NCBI GenBank assembly: GCA_910578465.1
Contig: CAJTPW010000002.1
Location: 62,001-126,000 of the forward strand
DNA length: 64,000 bases
Direction of reading: 5' to 3'
DNA from: an uncultured Vampirovibrio sp.
GTDB taxonomy: Bacteria; Cyanobacteriota; Vampirovibrionia; Gastranaerophilales; Gastranaerophilaceae
Position numbers and translations under genes: made by a program. Position 1 is the first letter of the stretch. Each line of letters opens with the position of its first letter. The notes beneath the pieces were generated by a model that was not told the origin of the DNA, searched no databases, and was given only the letters and a program-made list of their open reading frames with translations. This document shows, in pieces, positions 18,863-27,692 of this stretch.

Positions 18863-19477
18863 ATGGTATTAGAAAATAAACTCAACCTTAAAGAAAGCTG
18901 TGAGCTTGCAAAAGCGGAAGAAAAAATAAGCAAATTAAAGGCGCTTGAACTTTTTCAAACCGGAAAGATTAATGAATTAAACGCGGGAACGTTTGAGAGT
19001 TTGGTTCAAATTCACAAATTTTTGTTTGATGAAATATATGATTTTGCGGGGAAAACAAGAACGGTAAACATTGCAAAGGGAAACTTCCGCTTTGCACCTG
19101 TAATATATCTGAAAGAGGCGCTTCAAAACATTGATAAGATGCCGCAAAAAACGTTTGATGAAATTATTGAAAAATATGTAGAAATGAATATTGCACACCC
19201 TTTTAGAGAGGGAAACGGGCGCAGTATGCGAATTTGGCTCGATTTAATATTAAAAAAAGAATTAAATAAAGTTATAGATTGGAGCAGAGTTGATAAGAAC
19301 GATTATCTTCTTGCAATGGAAAGAAGCCCCGTAAAATCAACCGAAATCAAGCTTTTGTTAAAAGAAGCGCTCACGGATAAAATTGATGACAGGGAAATTT
19401 ATATGAAGGGAATTGATGCAAGCTACAATTACGAAGGCTACAACACTTACAAAACGTGTGATATAGAGTGCGAATAA
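18863..19477 (+). CDS. fic: Fic-family AMP-transferase with class III self-inhibition motif
   Basis: Fic enzymes transfer AMP or related groups from nucleotides to hydroxyls of target proteins. The complete catalytic motif HPFREGNGRSMR lies at residues 112-123, with H112 as the base. Near the C-terminus S187-Y-N-Y-E191-G192 fits the (S/T)xxxE(G/N) inhibitory motif of class III Fic proteins, whose C-terminal helix blocks the active site until autoAMPylation or deoligomerisation. No separate antitoxin gene is adjacent, which agrees with the class III reading. A GAGG ribosome binding site precedes the ATG. It starts 32 bases after lrgB. Confidence 0.9.
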   Translation: MVLENKLNLKESCELAKAEEKISKLKALELFQTGKINELNAGTFESLVQIHKFLFDEIYDFAGKTRTVNIAKGNFRFAPVIYLKEALQNIDKMPQKTFDEIIEKYVEMNIAHPFREGNGRSMRIWLDLILKKELNKVIDWSRVDKNDYLLAMERSPVKSTEIKLLLKEALTDKIDDREIYMKGIDASYNYEGYNTYKTCDIECE

Positions 19478-19493
19478 CCCTCCAAACAAATTT

Positions 19494-19529
19494 AAAAAAG
19501 TCCCGTATTTTGTTTTGACGGGACTTTTT
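19494..19529. terminator. Bidirectional terminator between fic and pgi
   Basis: AAAAAGTCCCGT (19495-19506) pairs with ACGGGACTTTTT (19518-19529), with A and T tracts on both sides. It lies between convergent genes. Confidence 0.85.
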
Positions 19530-19567
19530 AATATCACTTTTTAATACAATCCTAACGGTACGAGGAG

Positions 19568-20953
19568 CTATCTTCCAATCTTGCAGGTAAGCTTTTCTCT
19601 TGATTCTTCATAACCTGCTCTTCCCATTAGGGCATATGTATAGTTTTTAGCCTGTTCAACACCCGGCTGGTTAAATGTATTAATATTATACAATTCACCC
19701 GCAATTGCGGTTTGAACTTCAAGCATATAGAACAATTGAGCCAAATAGTAAGCGTTCACTTTAGGCATTGAAATTGTAAGGTTCGGACGTTTGAAATCAG
19801 CCAGAGCAACCGCTGTTGAATCAGCCTCAGCATTAATTAATTCATTGATTGTCTTGCCGCCAAGGTAATTTACACCTGTACAATCAAAGATTTTTGGAAT
19901 TTCAAGATTTGTATCAAATTCTTCAACACGAATAAAGTTAATAATTTTATCGTGTTTGCCTTCATTGTAAAGCTGAATTTGAGAGTGCTGATCGGTTGCA
20001 CCGAGTGCTTTAATCGGTGTCGGGCCAACGTTAACAACATTGCCGTTATTATCAACTTCTTTACCAAGAGATTCCGCCCAGAGCTGAACATACCAGTCCG
20101 ATACATATTTTAAACGGCTTGAATAGGGCATCATAACGGATAAATAATGTCCTTTTTTAGTATCCATTAAATAGTGGATTAAAGCATTTTGAGCTGCGAT
20201 GTTTTTTCTGATATCCGTGTTTTTAAGTGCTAAATCCATTGTTTTAACACCTTCAACAATTTCATCAATATCAATACCGACAAGCGCAAAAGGTACTAAG
20301 CCCACTGCAGAAAATACAGAAAATCTGCCGCCAACATCATCGGGCACAACAAATGTTTTATAACCTTCTTCATTTGCAATTTGTCTCAAAATACCTGATT
20401 GCTTATCGGTTGTAGCAACAATATTTTTTCTGTAATCATCCCCGAGAAGCTTTTGCATTCTGTCTTTGATAATCATGAACTGGCTCATGGTTTCTGCGGT
20501 TGAGCCTGATTTTGTGATTACGTTAACAAGAGTTCTTCTTAAATCAAGCATGTTTAGCATTGCGTTGATTTGATCGGGATCAATATTATCGAGGAAGAAA
20601 ATTCTTGGCATATTGCCTCTGTCTGAAGCAGAAAGCAGGTTCCAATAGGGTTTTAAAAGGGCTTCCGTAACGGCAATGCCGCCCAGAGCAGAACCGCCGA
20701 TACCTAATACCAAAATGTTATCAAAACGGCCTTCAACCATTGCGGCATATTCTTTAACATACCAAACGGTTTCTTCGTTGTAACCGAGATTCATCCATTG
20801 AAGCCATTGTCCCGGTTTATCTTTTCTTGAATTCAACTCTTTAATGATATTTTCAATTTTAGGAGCATATTCCAAGAATTCTTTTTCAACATCAAGCCCG
20901 TATTCAGAGCCGATTACATCTTGAGTAACATTTTTGTAATTAAGTTTAATCAT
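19568..20953 (-). CDS. pgi: Glucose-6-phosphate isomerase
   Basis: Pgi interconverts glucose-6-phosphate and fructose-6-phosphate. Family blocks are visible: VLGIGGSALGG, NVITKSGSTAETMSQF and DDVGGRFSVFSAVGL, with the C-terminal helix KINAYYL-like region containing VNAYYLAQLFYMLE. I choose the ATG at 20953 (MIKLNYKN, 461 residues) because a GAGGG lies 5 bases upstream; the longer frame to 20998 has no such site. With the PPi-dependent phosphofructokinase at 44-46 kb it supports glycolysis. Confidence 0.95.
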   Translation of the reverse strand: MIKLNYKNVTQDVIGSEYGLDVEKEFLEYAPKIENIIKELNSRKDKPGQWLQWMNLGYNEETVWYVKEYAAMVEGRFDNILVLGIGGSALGGIAVTEALLKPYWNLLSASDRGNMPRIFFLDNIDPDQINAMLNMLDLRRTLVNVITKSGSTAETMSQFMIIKDRMQKLLGDDYRKNIVATTDKQSGILRQIANEEGYKTFVVPDDVGGRFSVFSAVGLVPFALVGIDIDEIVEGVKTMDLALKNTDIRKNIAAQNALIHYLMDTKKGHYLSVMMPYSSRLKYVSDWYVQLWAESLGKEVDNNGNVVNVGPTPIKALGATDQHSQIQLYNEGKHDKIINFIRVEEFDTNLEIPKIFDCTGVNYLGGKTINELINAEADSTAVALADFKRPNLTISMPKVNAYYLAQLFYMLEVQTAIAGELYNINTFNQPGVEQAKNYTYALMGRAGYEESREKLTCKIGR

Positions 20954-21077
20954 TTTTCCCTCAATTATTCTATCTCTTTTAACTATTATTGTACCCAATC
21001 ACAATTATATGTAAATACTTTGAAAATTACCCGCTACGACAATGTAAAAAGCATACAAGTGCTCTATAAAATAAAAA

Positions 21078-21713
21078 ATGAAAAGCTTAGAAGAAAAAAA
21101 CGAAGAGTTTATATTAAACATTCTCCATGACATAAAATCTCCGATTGCAGGAATAAGTATCGCGCTTGAAAACATGCCTGAAGGAGCAAAAAACGATACT
21201 CTTAAAGAAATTTACAGAGTAAATCGGCACAATTTGGAATACATTGAAAATTTAATGGAGAACTATTCGATTAAAACAGGGAGATACCTATTGAAATACG
21301 AATATTTTAACCTATTAAACATTATAAATGAAGAAATTATTGCACTTCGTTTTTTAATAATTGAAAAAAGCTTAAAAGTAAATTTGATTTGCAACGCTGA
21401 TATTATAAGCATAAATACGGATAAACAAATCGTTCGGCAGGCATTTTTAAATGTTTTGACAAATGCCGTTAAATATTCACCGCACGGAGAAGAAATAAAA
21501 ATCGAAATTTCGAAAAATAAAAAAAATATATCAGTTTGCGTTACAAATAAAATCGGCGCAGGAACAGAAAAAAGCGCAGGAAAATGTAATACTGTATCCA
21601 CAGGCCTCGGCGAAGGAATTATCAAAGAAGCTCTTTCAAAATTGCGCGGAAAAATCTACCACACAAAAAACAAAAATAAAATCTGTTTTTATGTAGAACT
21701 TCCAAGAGAATAG
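21078..21713 (+). CDS. Small soluble histidine kinase without sensor domain
   Basis: The 211-residue protein begins directly with the dimerisation helix. The phospho-accepting histidine is H17 in ILHDIKSPIAG. The ATP-binding domain has an N-box (FLNVLTNAVKYSPHG) and a short glycine-rich lid GLGEGIIKEAL. No membrane segment or sensing domain is present, so it must take its input from a partner or be a phosphotransfer module. No response regulator is adjacent. A second kinase with the same style (HDLKAP) is at 54.1 kb. Confidence 0.8.
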   Translation: MKSLEEKNEEFILNILHDIKSPIAGISIALENMPEGAKNDTLKEIYRVNRHNLEYIENLMENYSIKTGRYLLKYEYFNLLNIINEEIIALRFLIIEKSLKVNLICNADIISINTDKQIVRQAFLNVLTNAVKYSPHGEEIKIEISKNKKNISVCVTNKIGAGTEKSAGKCNTVSTGLGEGIIKEALSKLRGKIYHTKNKNKICFYVELPRE

Positions 21714-21752
21714 CAAAACATTAATCCCGCCTTATTATGGATAAAATCCGAA

Positions 21753-22028
21753 TTAATTATTTGAAATATTGTTTAAATCAGGTATATCCATTTTGTGGGA
21801 CATTTCGGCGATAACCCTTGAAACTTCAAAGCCCGAAACAATTACTTCCAAAATAAGCTGGGAGTTAATTAAAACGGTTTCAACATATTCCATTGAATCC
21901 ATATCCAGAATTTCAAACTCAATAAAATCGGAACCTACATATTTAAGTTTCCCAAATTGAGCATCCGTCGCCCATCTTATAAAAACAACCGCTTTTTCAA
22001 GCGCTTTTAATTTTTGTATCATCCTCAT
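21753..22028 (-). CDS. Small conserved-looking protein of unknown function
   Basis: The 91-residue protein has no signal or membrane segment. The central part GKLKYVGSDFIEFEIL resembles the strand-turn-strand pattern of small Sm-like barrels, where VGxDFIEL is common, but this is only a visual likeness. It is acidic near the C-terminus and convergent with the histidine kinase. It could be an RNA-binding or adaptor protein; the function is unknown. Confidence 0.6.
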   Translation of the reverse strand: MRMIQKLKALEKAVVFIRWATDAQFGKLKYVGSDFIEFEILDMDSMEYVETVLINSQLILEVIVSGFEVSRVIAEMSHKMDIPDLNNISNN

Positions 22029-22150
22029 ACTATATATGATATTATCTTTTTTGTGAAAGTCAATTTTATTGAAACCTTAATCGGAATTCAAATAAAAAGA
22101 CTAAAAATAAATAAACAAACAAACGAGTTTAACGGAAAGCACGAAGCAGT

Positions 22151-23440
22151 ATGGTTTTAAAACAAAACACGGATACAAAAATTATATATGAAGCGGTTTA
22201 TAATCTTTTGGAAGAAGCAAACACAAACCTCCCGGACTGTGTATATAAAAACTTATCAACAAAAAATTATAACGGAAAAGAAAACATTTTAAAAAATGCT
22301 TACCTTGCACAAAATACAAAACGTCCGCTCTGTCAGGATACAGGACAGGTTGTTATCTTTCTTGAAGTCGGACAAGATGTTATCTTTAGCGGTAAATACA
22401 TTGAAGATGAAATAAACAGAGCCGTTTCAGATTGCTATAAGGATAAATTTTACAGAAAATCCATGGTTGAAGATGCAATTTTTAATCGTGAAAACAGAGG
22501 GGACAATACGCCTGCAATTATTCATACAAAAATAATCAAAGGGGATGAAATTAACATTCTGCTTGGAATTAAAGGCGGAGGTTCGGAAAATATGACAACC
22601 TTAAAAATGTTTAATCCCACGACGGAATTTGAAGAAATTATCGCTTTTGCAAAAGAGTGTGCAATAAACGCGGGAGAAAACGCATGCCCTCCCATGTGTA
22701 TAGGAATTGGCGCGGGCGGTTGCGCGGAAACCGCTGCCTTGCTTGCAAAAAAAGCTTTGTTTGACGGCGCCGTGCTTGATATAGAAATGCCAAGCACCTT
22801 TGAAACAAGAATTTTAACCGCACCGACCCACATTGCCTCTCTTCCCGTGTGCATAAACCTGAGCTGCCACAGCCTCCGCCATGCAAGCGCAAAAATCAGC
22901 GGCGGGAAAATCATATATAAATCAGACATTGTTAAATATAAAGATGTTGAAACAAAAATAAACGCAAGAGAAATTTATACAGATGACGTTGAAAGCTTGA
23001 ACAGCCTGCAAAACGGGGAAGAAATACTGCTTTCAGGGGTAATATTTACCGCTCGCGATGCGGCACACAAACGCATGGCGGAAATTATTGAAGCAAATGA
23101 AATCTTACCGTTTGATTTAGCAAATAAAATTATTTTCTATGCAGGTCCATGCCCCGCAAAAGACGGTGAAATTATAGGACCTGTCGGCCCTACGACCTCA
23201 AAAAGAATGGATAAATTTGCGCCGCTTTTATATAATAAAGGGATTATTGCAACAATCGGCAAGGGAGACAGAACAATAAAAGGCTTAAATAAACTGTATT
23301 TTAAAGCACAGGGCGGAATCGCATGCGTTTTGCAAAAATGCGTAAAAAAATGCGAGCTCGTTTGTTTTGAAGACCTTGGCGCAGAGGCAGTTTACAGGCT
23401 TGAAATAGAAAAAATGCCCTTGAGGGCTGTATGGATTTAA
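22151..23440 (+). CDS. Class I (Fe-S) fumarate hydratase, fused alpha and beta parts
   Basis: The 429-residue protein joins the alpha part (about residues 1-275) and the beta part (about 280-429) of the two-subunit class I fumarase/tartrate dehydratase family. Cluster-ligand cysteines are in RPLCQDTGQ, NACPPMCIG and LSCHSL. The beta part shows FYAGPCPAKDG and IGPVGPTTSKRMD. It interconverts fumarate and malate and is oxygen sensitive. Length rules out the separate two-gene form. L(+)-tartrate dehydratase activity cannot be excluded. Confidence 0.9.
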   Translation: MVLKQNTDTKIIYEAVYNLLEEANTNLPDCVYKNLSTKNYNGKENILKNAYLAQNTKRPLCQDTGQVVIFLEVGQDVIFSGKYIEDEINRAVSDCYKDKFYRKSMVEDAIFNRENRGDNTPAIIHTKIIKGDEINILLGIKGGGSENMTTLKMFNPTTEFEEIIAFAKECAINAGENACPPMCIGIGAGGCAETAALLAKKALFDGAVLDIEMPSTFETRILTAPTHIASLPVCINLSCHSLRHASAKISGGKIIYKSDIVKYKDVETKINAREIYTDDVESLNSLQNGEEILLSGVIFTARDAAHKRMAEIIEANEILPFDLANKIIFYAGPCPAKDGEIIGPVGPTTSKRMDKFAPLLYNKGIIATIGKGDRTIKGLNKLYFKAQGGIACVLQKCVKKCELVCFEDLGAEAVYRLEIEKMPLRAVWI

Positions 23441-23530
23441 CTTGAAGATAAAACACAAAATAAAAACTTCTTGGCAAAAAAAAATATTCACACTGTTTAT
23501 AATAAACAGAGAGCTCAAAGGAAGGGTAAA

Positions 23531-24595
23531 ATGACGGGCATAAATACAAGCAGTACAAATTTAAAAACGTTTGCACAAATGCAAAATGCCGGATTTCAGC
23601 CGACAGGAACACCCGTTACAACATCTGCTCTTCAATATATTTCAAACACCCCTTTGCCGAATTCAAATGCAAAAAATTTGAATTCACTTGAAAAGACACC
23701 AAAAAAAGATGTTTTTACAATCGGCAAAAAAGAAATCAGCAAAAAAAAGGCTCTGACATTTGCAGGGCTCGCAGCTGCCGCAGTTGCAGCCGGTGTAGGA
23801 ATTTTTCTTGCCTCAAGAGGGAAACTGCCGTCAGGAGAAAATCTTCCTCCTCTTGAAATTCTAAACACAAATCAGCCAAACCGTATTCAGATAAATGATC
23901 AAACAGATATTTGCGCACTTTCAACAGATTTTCAAAAAATCGCGCGGGATATGACAGCAAGAGCTTGTAATCTTTTTGAAAATGCTCAAAAAAAGATTAC
24001 AGAGGCAACACAACTGTATAAAAACGGCGGCAAAGATGTTGACGGCAAAGTTGTAGCTAAAATCTCGTATAATCCTACAAGAGACTTTGAACAAACCATG
24101 GAGGAAACTCTGAACAGCGGCGGCATCACGTTAAGACGAAGTGTATTTGTGGATGACTTACCGCAAACAATCATAGAAATACTTGAAAGCGGAGAGGAAA
24201 ACGTTATAACTCTTCAAAAAGGAAGACTGGTTTCATACAAAGAAGGTGTTCAAACACTTGAAGGCGGAATAGATAAAATCGCGAGAGAAATCACCGCAAG
24301 AAACGGTGTGCTGGATTCATACCGCGAAGGAATCGAAAAACTGCCCGATCAAAAACAAACCGTAAGAACAGCAAGATGTTTAAGCCTTATAAGCGGCAGA
24401 CCGCTTGCATATATGGAAAATTCGGAAACCCGTTTAGCAGATTCAAGCAAATCCGTTGCAACACGGGTGGGCTTTGATGAAAACTGGGTTCCCGAGTGCA
24501 TAATTACAGGCTTACAAGAGACGGCAAACGGAAATAAAACCGTGGAAAATAATCTTCAGCTCATAAACGGACACTGGACAGAAATGTTTGATTAG
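23531..24595 (+). CDS. Single-pass membrane protein of unknown function
   Basis: I start at the ATG 23531 because AAGGAAGGG lies just upstream; an in-frame TTG at 23471 is weaker. The 354-residue protein has a Ser/Thr/Asn-rich N-terminus of about 55 residues and a basic stretch with TIGKKEISKKKA. One membrane segment (FAGLAAAAVAAGVGIFLAS) follows, then a long soluble domain. N-in orientation is likely from the lysines before the membrane segment. The domain is repetitive in helical segments but matches nothing I know. It starts with MTGIN, like the MRING starts of the F-G family, but no F-G motif is clear. Confidence 0.7.
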   Translation: MTGINTSSTNLKTFAQMQNAGFQPTGTPVTTSALQYISNTPLPNSNAKNLNSLEKTPKKDVFTIGKKEISKKKALTFAGLAAAAVAAGVGIFLASRGKLPSGENLPPLEILNTNQPNRIQINDQTDICALSTDFQKIARDMTARACNLFENAQKKITEATQLYKNGGKDVDGKVVAKISYNPTRDFEQTMEETLNSGGITLRRSVFVDDLPQTIIEILESGEENVITLQKGRLVSYKEGVQTLEGGIDKIAREITARNGVLDSYREGIEKLPDQKQTVRTARCLSLISGRPLAYMENSETRLADSSKSVATRVGFDENWVPECIITGLQETANGNKTVENNLQLINGHWTEMFD

Positions 24596-24694
24596 GCTTT
24601 CTTTAAGGCCTTAAACTCTGTTTTAAAACTTTGAGCGCAATATTTGACAGCGGTTTTTGTTTAATGTAATATTTACAATGTTGAGACAGGTTGG

Positions 24695-24726
24695 CTGCGT
24701 CTAAATACCGTATTAAACGGTTGCAG
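24695..24726 (+). promoter_or_regulatory. Structured leader of rplU (possible r-protein autoregulatory site)
   Basis: Nested stems CTGC/GCAG and ACCGT/ACGGT form a compact element 33 bases before rplU. AGAAAGGAA supplies the ribosome binding site further down. Several ribosomal operons carry an L21 leader; I cannot match this one to a covariance model, so it is only a candidate. Confidence 0.4.
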
Positions 24727-24758
24727 TCCCTAAAAACCTTAGAAAGGAAAACGACAAA

Positions 24759-25109
24759 ATGTACGCTATAGTAGAAGCAGGCGGCAAACAATACAAGCTT
24801 GAAGAAGGCAGATACGTAGATATGGAATTGTTGCATGCCAATGAAAATGACAAAGTAACTTTTGACAAAGTTGTAATGCTTGTAAACGGCAAAAAATCAA
24901 AAGTTGGCCAGCCTTATGTTGAAGGTGCGGTTGTTGAAGGTTCTATCGTAAAAAACGATAAAGCAAAAAAAATCATTGTTTTCAAACAACGTCCCAAAAA
25001 AGGATACAGAAAAAAACAAGGCCACAGACAACAATTCAGCCGTGTTATGATTAATAAAATCAACACAAAAGCAGGCAAAAAAGCACAAGATGAAGCAGGA
25101 GAAGAATAA
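24759..25109 (+). CDS. rplU: 50S ribosomal protein bL21
   Basis: The 116-residue protein opens with MYAIVEAGGKQYKLEEG, the bL21 signature, and ends with the basic KGYRKKQGHRQQFSRV segment and a short acidic tail. bL21 binds 23S rRNA near the 5' domain. It is followed two bases later by rpmA, the standard gene pair. Confidence 0.98.
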   Translation: MYAIVEAGGKQYKLEEGRYVDMELLHANENDKVTFDKVVMLVNGKKSKVGQPYVEGAVVEGSIVKNDKAKKIIVFKQRPKKGYRKKQGHRQQFSRVMINKINTKAGKKAQDEAGEE

Positions 25110-25111
25110 AA

Positions 25112-25366
25112 ATGGCACATAAGAAAGGTGTAGGTTCATCAAAGAACGGAAGAGATTCGGAAGCACAGAGATTAGGTGTCAAAAAATTTGGCAACGAACA
25201 AGTGCTTGCCGGTAATATACTTGTAAGACAAAGAGGAACAAAATTCCACCCCGGTAAAAACGTAGGTATCGGTAAAGATGATACTTTATATGCTTTAATT
25301 GACGGTGTTGTGAAGTTTGAACCTCACAGACGCGACAGAAAACAAGTAAGCGTATACGCACAATAA
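25112..25366 (+). CDS. rpmA: 50S ribosomal protein bL27
   Basis: The 84-residue protein starts MAHKKGVGSSKNGRDSEAQ. It contains the conserved QRGTKFHPG block. The N-terminus reaches toward the peptidyl-transferase centre. The Ala-His-Lys-Lys start means there is no Firmicutes-type cleaved N-terminal extension. It overlaps nothing and follows rplU by two bases. Confidence 0.98.
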   Translation: MAHKKGVGSSKNGRDSEAQRLGVKKFGNEQVLAGNILVRQRGTKFHPGKNVGIGKDDTLYALIDGVVKFEPHRRDRKQVSVYAQ

Positions 25367-25392
25367 CAAGTTTTGTAATCGCAAGAATTTTC

Positions 25393-25420
25393 TGGACAAT
25401 TATTTTTTATTTGATAAAAT
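25393..25420 (+). promoter_or_regulatory. Promoter candidate for tRNA-Asp
   Basis: TGGACA (25393-25398) and TAAAAT (25415-25420) are 16 bp apart, 65 bases before the tRNA. The spacer is AT-rich and overlaps an A/T-only hairpin that could also end the rpmA transcript. Confidence 0.45.
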
Positions 25421-25484
25421 AAAAAATGTAATCCAAAACACGGTCCGACAGGACAATTGATAATTGAAAATTTAATAATGGAAT

Positions 25485-25561
25485 GGGGGCGTAGCTCAGC
25501 TGGTTAGAGTGCATGCCTGTCACGCATGAGGTCGCGGGTTCGATACCCGTCGTCCCCGCCA
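25485..25561 (+). tRNA. tRNA-Asp (GTC)
   Basis: The 77-nt cloverleaf has acceptor GGGGGCG/CGTCCCC with one G-T pair, anticodon loop CTGTCAC (GTC) and T-loop TTCGATA. Discriminator G is followed by an encoded CCA. Confidence 0.96.
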
Positions 25562-25581
25562 TTATTTTATTTATTTATAAT

Positions 25582-25603
25582 TAGCGCCAAAAGGCGCTTT
25601 TTT
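25582..25603 (+). terminator. Terminator after tRNA-Asp
   Basis: GCGCC-AAAA-GGCGC (25584-25597) is followed by six T residues. Confidence 0.8.
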
Positions 25604-25645
25604 AGTGCCTTATTGCTTCTTTATCACTCATTCCAACACTGGATA

Positions 25646-26590
25646 CTAAATCAGGCTAAGCTGACAAACAGTTTTACCTGATACAAGAAAACTATTCTGC
25701 ATGCCCTGTTGAATAACATCTCCTTCTTGAATTTCTCCAAGAAGCAAAGGGGAATTCGGGTCATGGAATTTATAATTTTCAAAAGCTTTTTTATGGTTTT
25801 TATTTGCATAACAATATCTGCACCCGTTCAAACAGGTATCATAAGCTCCGATATCACGACTTTCAATACAGCCACAACCCTGACGCATACCTTTATGTTT
25901 AAGCTTTTTAAATTCAACTCCGTTGGCTTTGCCTAGAATATCAAGAGTCATGCAGCCTGAAGCACTAATTCCGTATTTTGAATAATCATCCTTTGTACCG
26001 CAGGTTTGAATGGCAATATTGTTCGGCTTTGCAATTTCACCGAGATTTTTTGCAATCAGTCTTTTATCATCTTCCGTCAAAAGAATAATTTCAGGCATAT
26101 TGGCTTCAAGTTTTTTATACATTTCAACAAAACTGAAAATACAGCGGTCAATATACGGGGCGAGCGTTTTTGCCATATATTCAAAGGTATTTATATGATA
26201 ATCCGTTGTATATTTTTGAGTTAAAAGTACAGGATCATACCGCCAGGCTACTCTTTGTTTTCCGACAATTTCAGAAAGCTTGATTAACGTTTCCATACTG
26301 TCTTCAATTGATGGCACCCCCGGTTCAACATCTTTGCCATAGGCCGTAATTGTATAGTAAAAATATGTGTTAAATTTATCTGAAATTTTTTTAATGAATG
26401 GTAAAATCGGCGCATAGTTTTTGGAGCAAAATATAACGGCATCCACTTTCTCTGGAGTAAGTTCATATCTTGTAATTTTGTTTAGAAAAAGCGGATTTCT
26501 TGTTAAAACATACCCTTCTTCAAATCTTTTTAAAAGCCATTTTGTAAAATATTGGACAGTATCCGTTCTTGCACCTGTATTTATAATCAT
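25646..26590 (-). CDS. DUF1848-family protein with C-terminal Fe-S-type cysteines
   Basis: The 314-residue protein matches the DUF1848 pattern: an N-terminal TIM-barrel-like region beginning MIINTGARTDT, and a C-terminal cysteine cluster. GCGCIES and DTCLNGCRYCYANKNH include a C-x3-C-x2-C arrangement like that of radical-SAM enzymes, although placed at the C-terminus rather than the N-terminus. The biochemical role of the family is not known to me. It is a single gene, convergent with rpmA/tRNA-Asp. Confidence 0.8.
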   Translation of the reverse strand: MIINTGARTDTVQYFTKWLLKRFEEGYVLTRNPLFLNKITRYELTPEKVDAVIFCSKNYAPILPFIKKISDKFNTYFYYTITAYGKDVEPGVPSIEDSMETLIKLSEIVGKQRVAWRYDPVLLTQKYTTDYHINTFEYMAKTLAPYIDRCIFSFVEMYKKLEANMPEIILLTEDDKRLIAKNLGEIAKPNNIAIQTCGTKDDYSKYGISASGCMTLDILGKANGVEFKKLKHKGMRQGCGCIESRDIGAYDTCLNGCRYCYANKNHKKAFENYKFHDPNSPLLLGEIQEGDVIQQGMQNSFLVSGKTVCQLSLI

Positions 26591-26699
26591 AAGAACATTT
26601 TAGCGCCGATTTATATTTTTACCAAAAAGTTTATAAAAACACTTTGATTAAATTTGTGGTACAATTTTTTAATTCAGATAAAACGTTAGGAGAAAAACA

Positions 26700-27239
26700 A
26701 TGGAATTAAAAGGTTCAAAAACCGAGAAAAACCTTATGGAAGCATTTGCAGGGGAATCTCAAGCAAGAAACAAATATACATATTATGCCGCAAAAGCCAA
26801 GAAAGACGGTTATGTGCAAATTTCAAAGCTTTTTGAAGAAACCGCAAACAATGAAAAAGAACACGCAAAAATCTGGTTTAAGCTTTTAATGGGTGGCGCA
26901 GTGCCTTCCACGGTGGATAACCTTGAAGATGCAGCGAACGGCGAAAACTTTGAATGGACCGATATGTATGCAAAATTTGCAAAAGAAGCAAAGGAAGAAG
27001 GATTTGACGACATAGCGGTTCTTTTTGAAAAAGTAGCGGAAATTGAAAAAGACCACGAAGAAAGATACAGAGCTCTTTTGAACAACATTAAAAACGAAAA
27101 AGTATTCAAGAAAGAAGAAAAAGTTATCTGGGAATGTGCAAACTGCGGATATTCATACACAGGCGACAAAGCAGCTGACATTTGCCCTGTTTGCGCACAC
27201 CCGCAAAGCTATTTTATGGTAAAAGCCAAAAACTACTAG
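26700..27239 (+). CDS. rbr: Rubrerythrin
   Basis: Rubrerythrin reduces hydrogen peroxide in anaerobes. The N-terminal four-helix ferritin-like domain has the di-iron ligands in GESQARNKYTYY, TANNEKEHAK and KDHEERYR. The C-terminal rubredoxin-like domain has CANCGYSY and CPVCAHPQ, four cysteines for one iron. The 179-residue length is typical. It has an AGGAG ribosome binding site. Electrons likely come from a rubredoxin or NADH oxidoreductase not seen here. Confidence 0.96.
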   Translation: MELKGSKTEKNLMEAFAGESQARNKYTYYAAKAKKDGYVQISKLFEETANNEKEHAKIWFKLLMGGAVPSTVDNLEDAANGENFEWTDMYAKFAKEAKEEGFDDIAVLFEKVAEIEKDHEERYRALLNNIKNEKVFKKEEKVIWECANCGYSYTGDKAADICPVCAHPQSYFMVKAKNY

Positions 27240-27276
27240 TATCGGCCTCAAATACAAATATTTAACGTTTCAAACA

Positions 27277-27318
27277 AATATACCCGCTTACTTTCTATGG
27301 TTTGCGGGTATATTTTAA
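27277..27318. terminator. Terminator between rbr and the small secreted gene
   Basis: AATATACCCGC (27277-27287) pairs with GCGGGTATATT (27304-27314), followed by TTAATTTTATTTT on the plus strand. Confidence 0.8.
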
Positions 27319-27348
27319 TTTTATTTTAAGGATAAGCTTCAACAGAAA

Positions 27349-27648
27349 TTATATTCTGTTATGCCAAACACCGCCGTTTCTGTCTACGAGCGCATCATAG
27401 AAAGACCATAGCCTGAAAACACCTGTTAAGCCTAAAACAGCGTGGGTTACATTTTTTTCTTTATTTTGTTTGTTTATGGCTTGTCCGATACCGGGCCAAA
27501 TTAATAAAGAGCACACGGCAGCACCAACGCTTCTTCCTGAAACTTCACCGTCCGTACCATGCGTTCCTGCGGGTTTTGCCATTGCGGGTGTAAACATTGA
27601 ACAAACTGCGCATAAAACAAGCACCAAAATTGCCTTCTTTAACATCAA
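27349..27648 (-). CDS. Small exported or membrane protein, unknown function
   Basis: The 99-residue protein starts with a signal peptide (MMLKKAILVLVLCAVCSM, cleavage near PAMA-K at residue 24). The mature part has a hydrophobic segment with WPGIGQAIN and a second one, LGLTGVFRLWSFYDALVD. The Pro-Gly-x-Gly-Gln pattern and the C-terminal WxxxDA recall TM2-type two-helix proteins, but the likeness is weak. It is convergent with rbr and separated from it by a terminator. Confidence 0.7.
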   Translation of the reverse strand: MMLKKAILVLVLCAVCSMFTPAMAKPAGTHGTDGEVSGRSVGAAVCSLLIWPGIGQAINKQNKEKNVTHAVLGLTGVFRLWSFYDALVDRNGGVWHNRI

Positions 27649-27692
27649 AATCTCCTCATAACACTATTCAAATTCAATTATAGAACACTATG

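Noticed and set aside
20954..20998. Longer N-terminus for Pgi
   Set aside because: No ribosome binding site, and the shorter start has GAGGG at good spacing and matches the family length.
24897..25166. Minus-strand frame opposite rplU-rpmA
   Set aside because: It is a shadow of two ribosomal protein genes and rich in Phe because of the lysine codons on the other strand.
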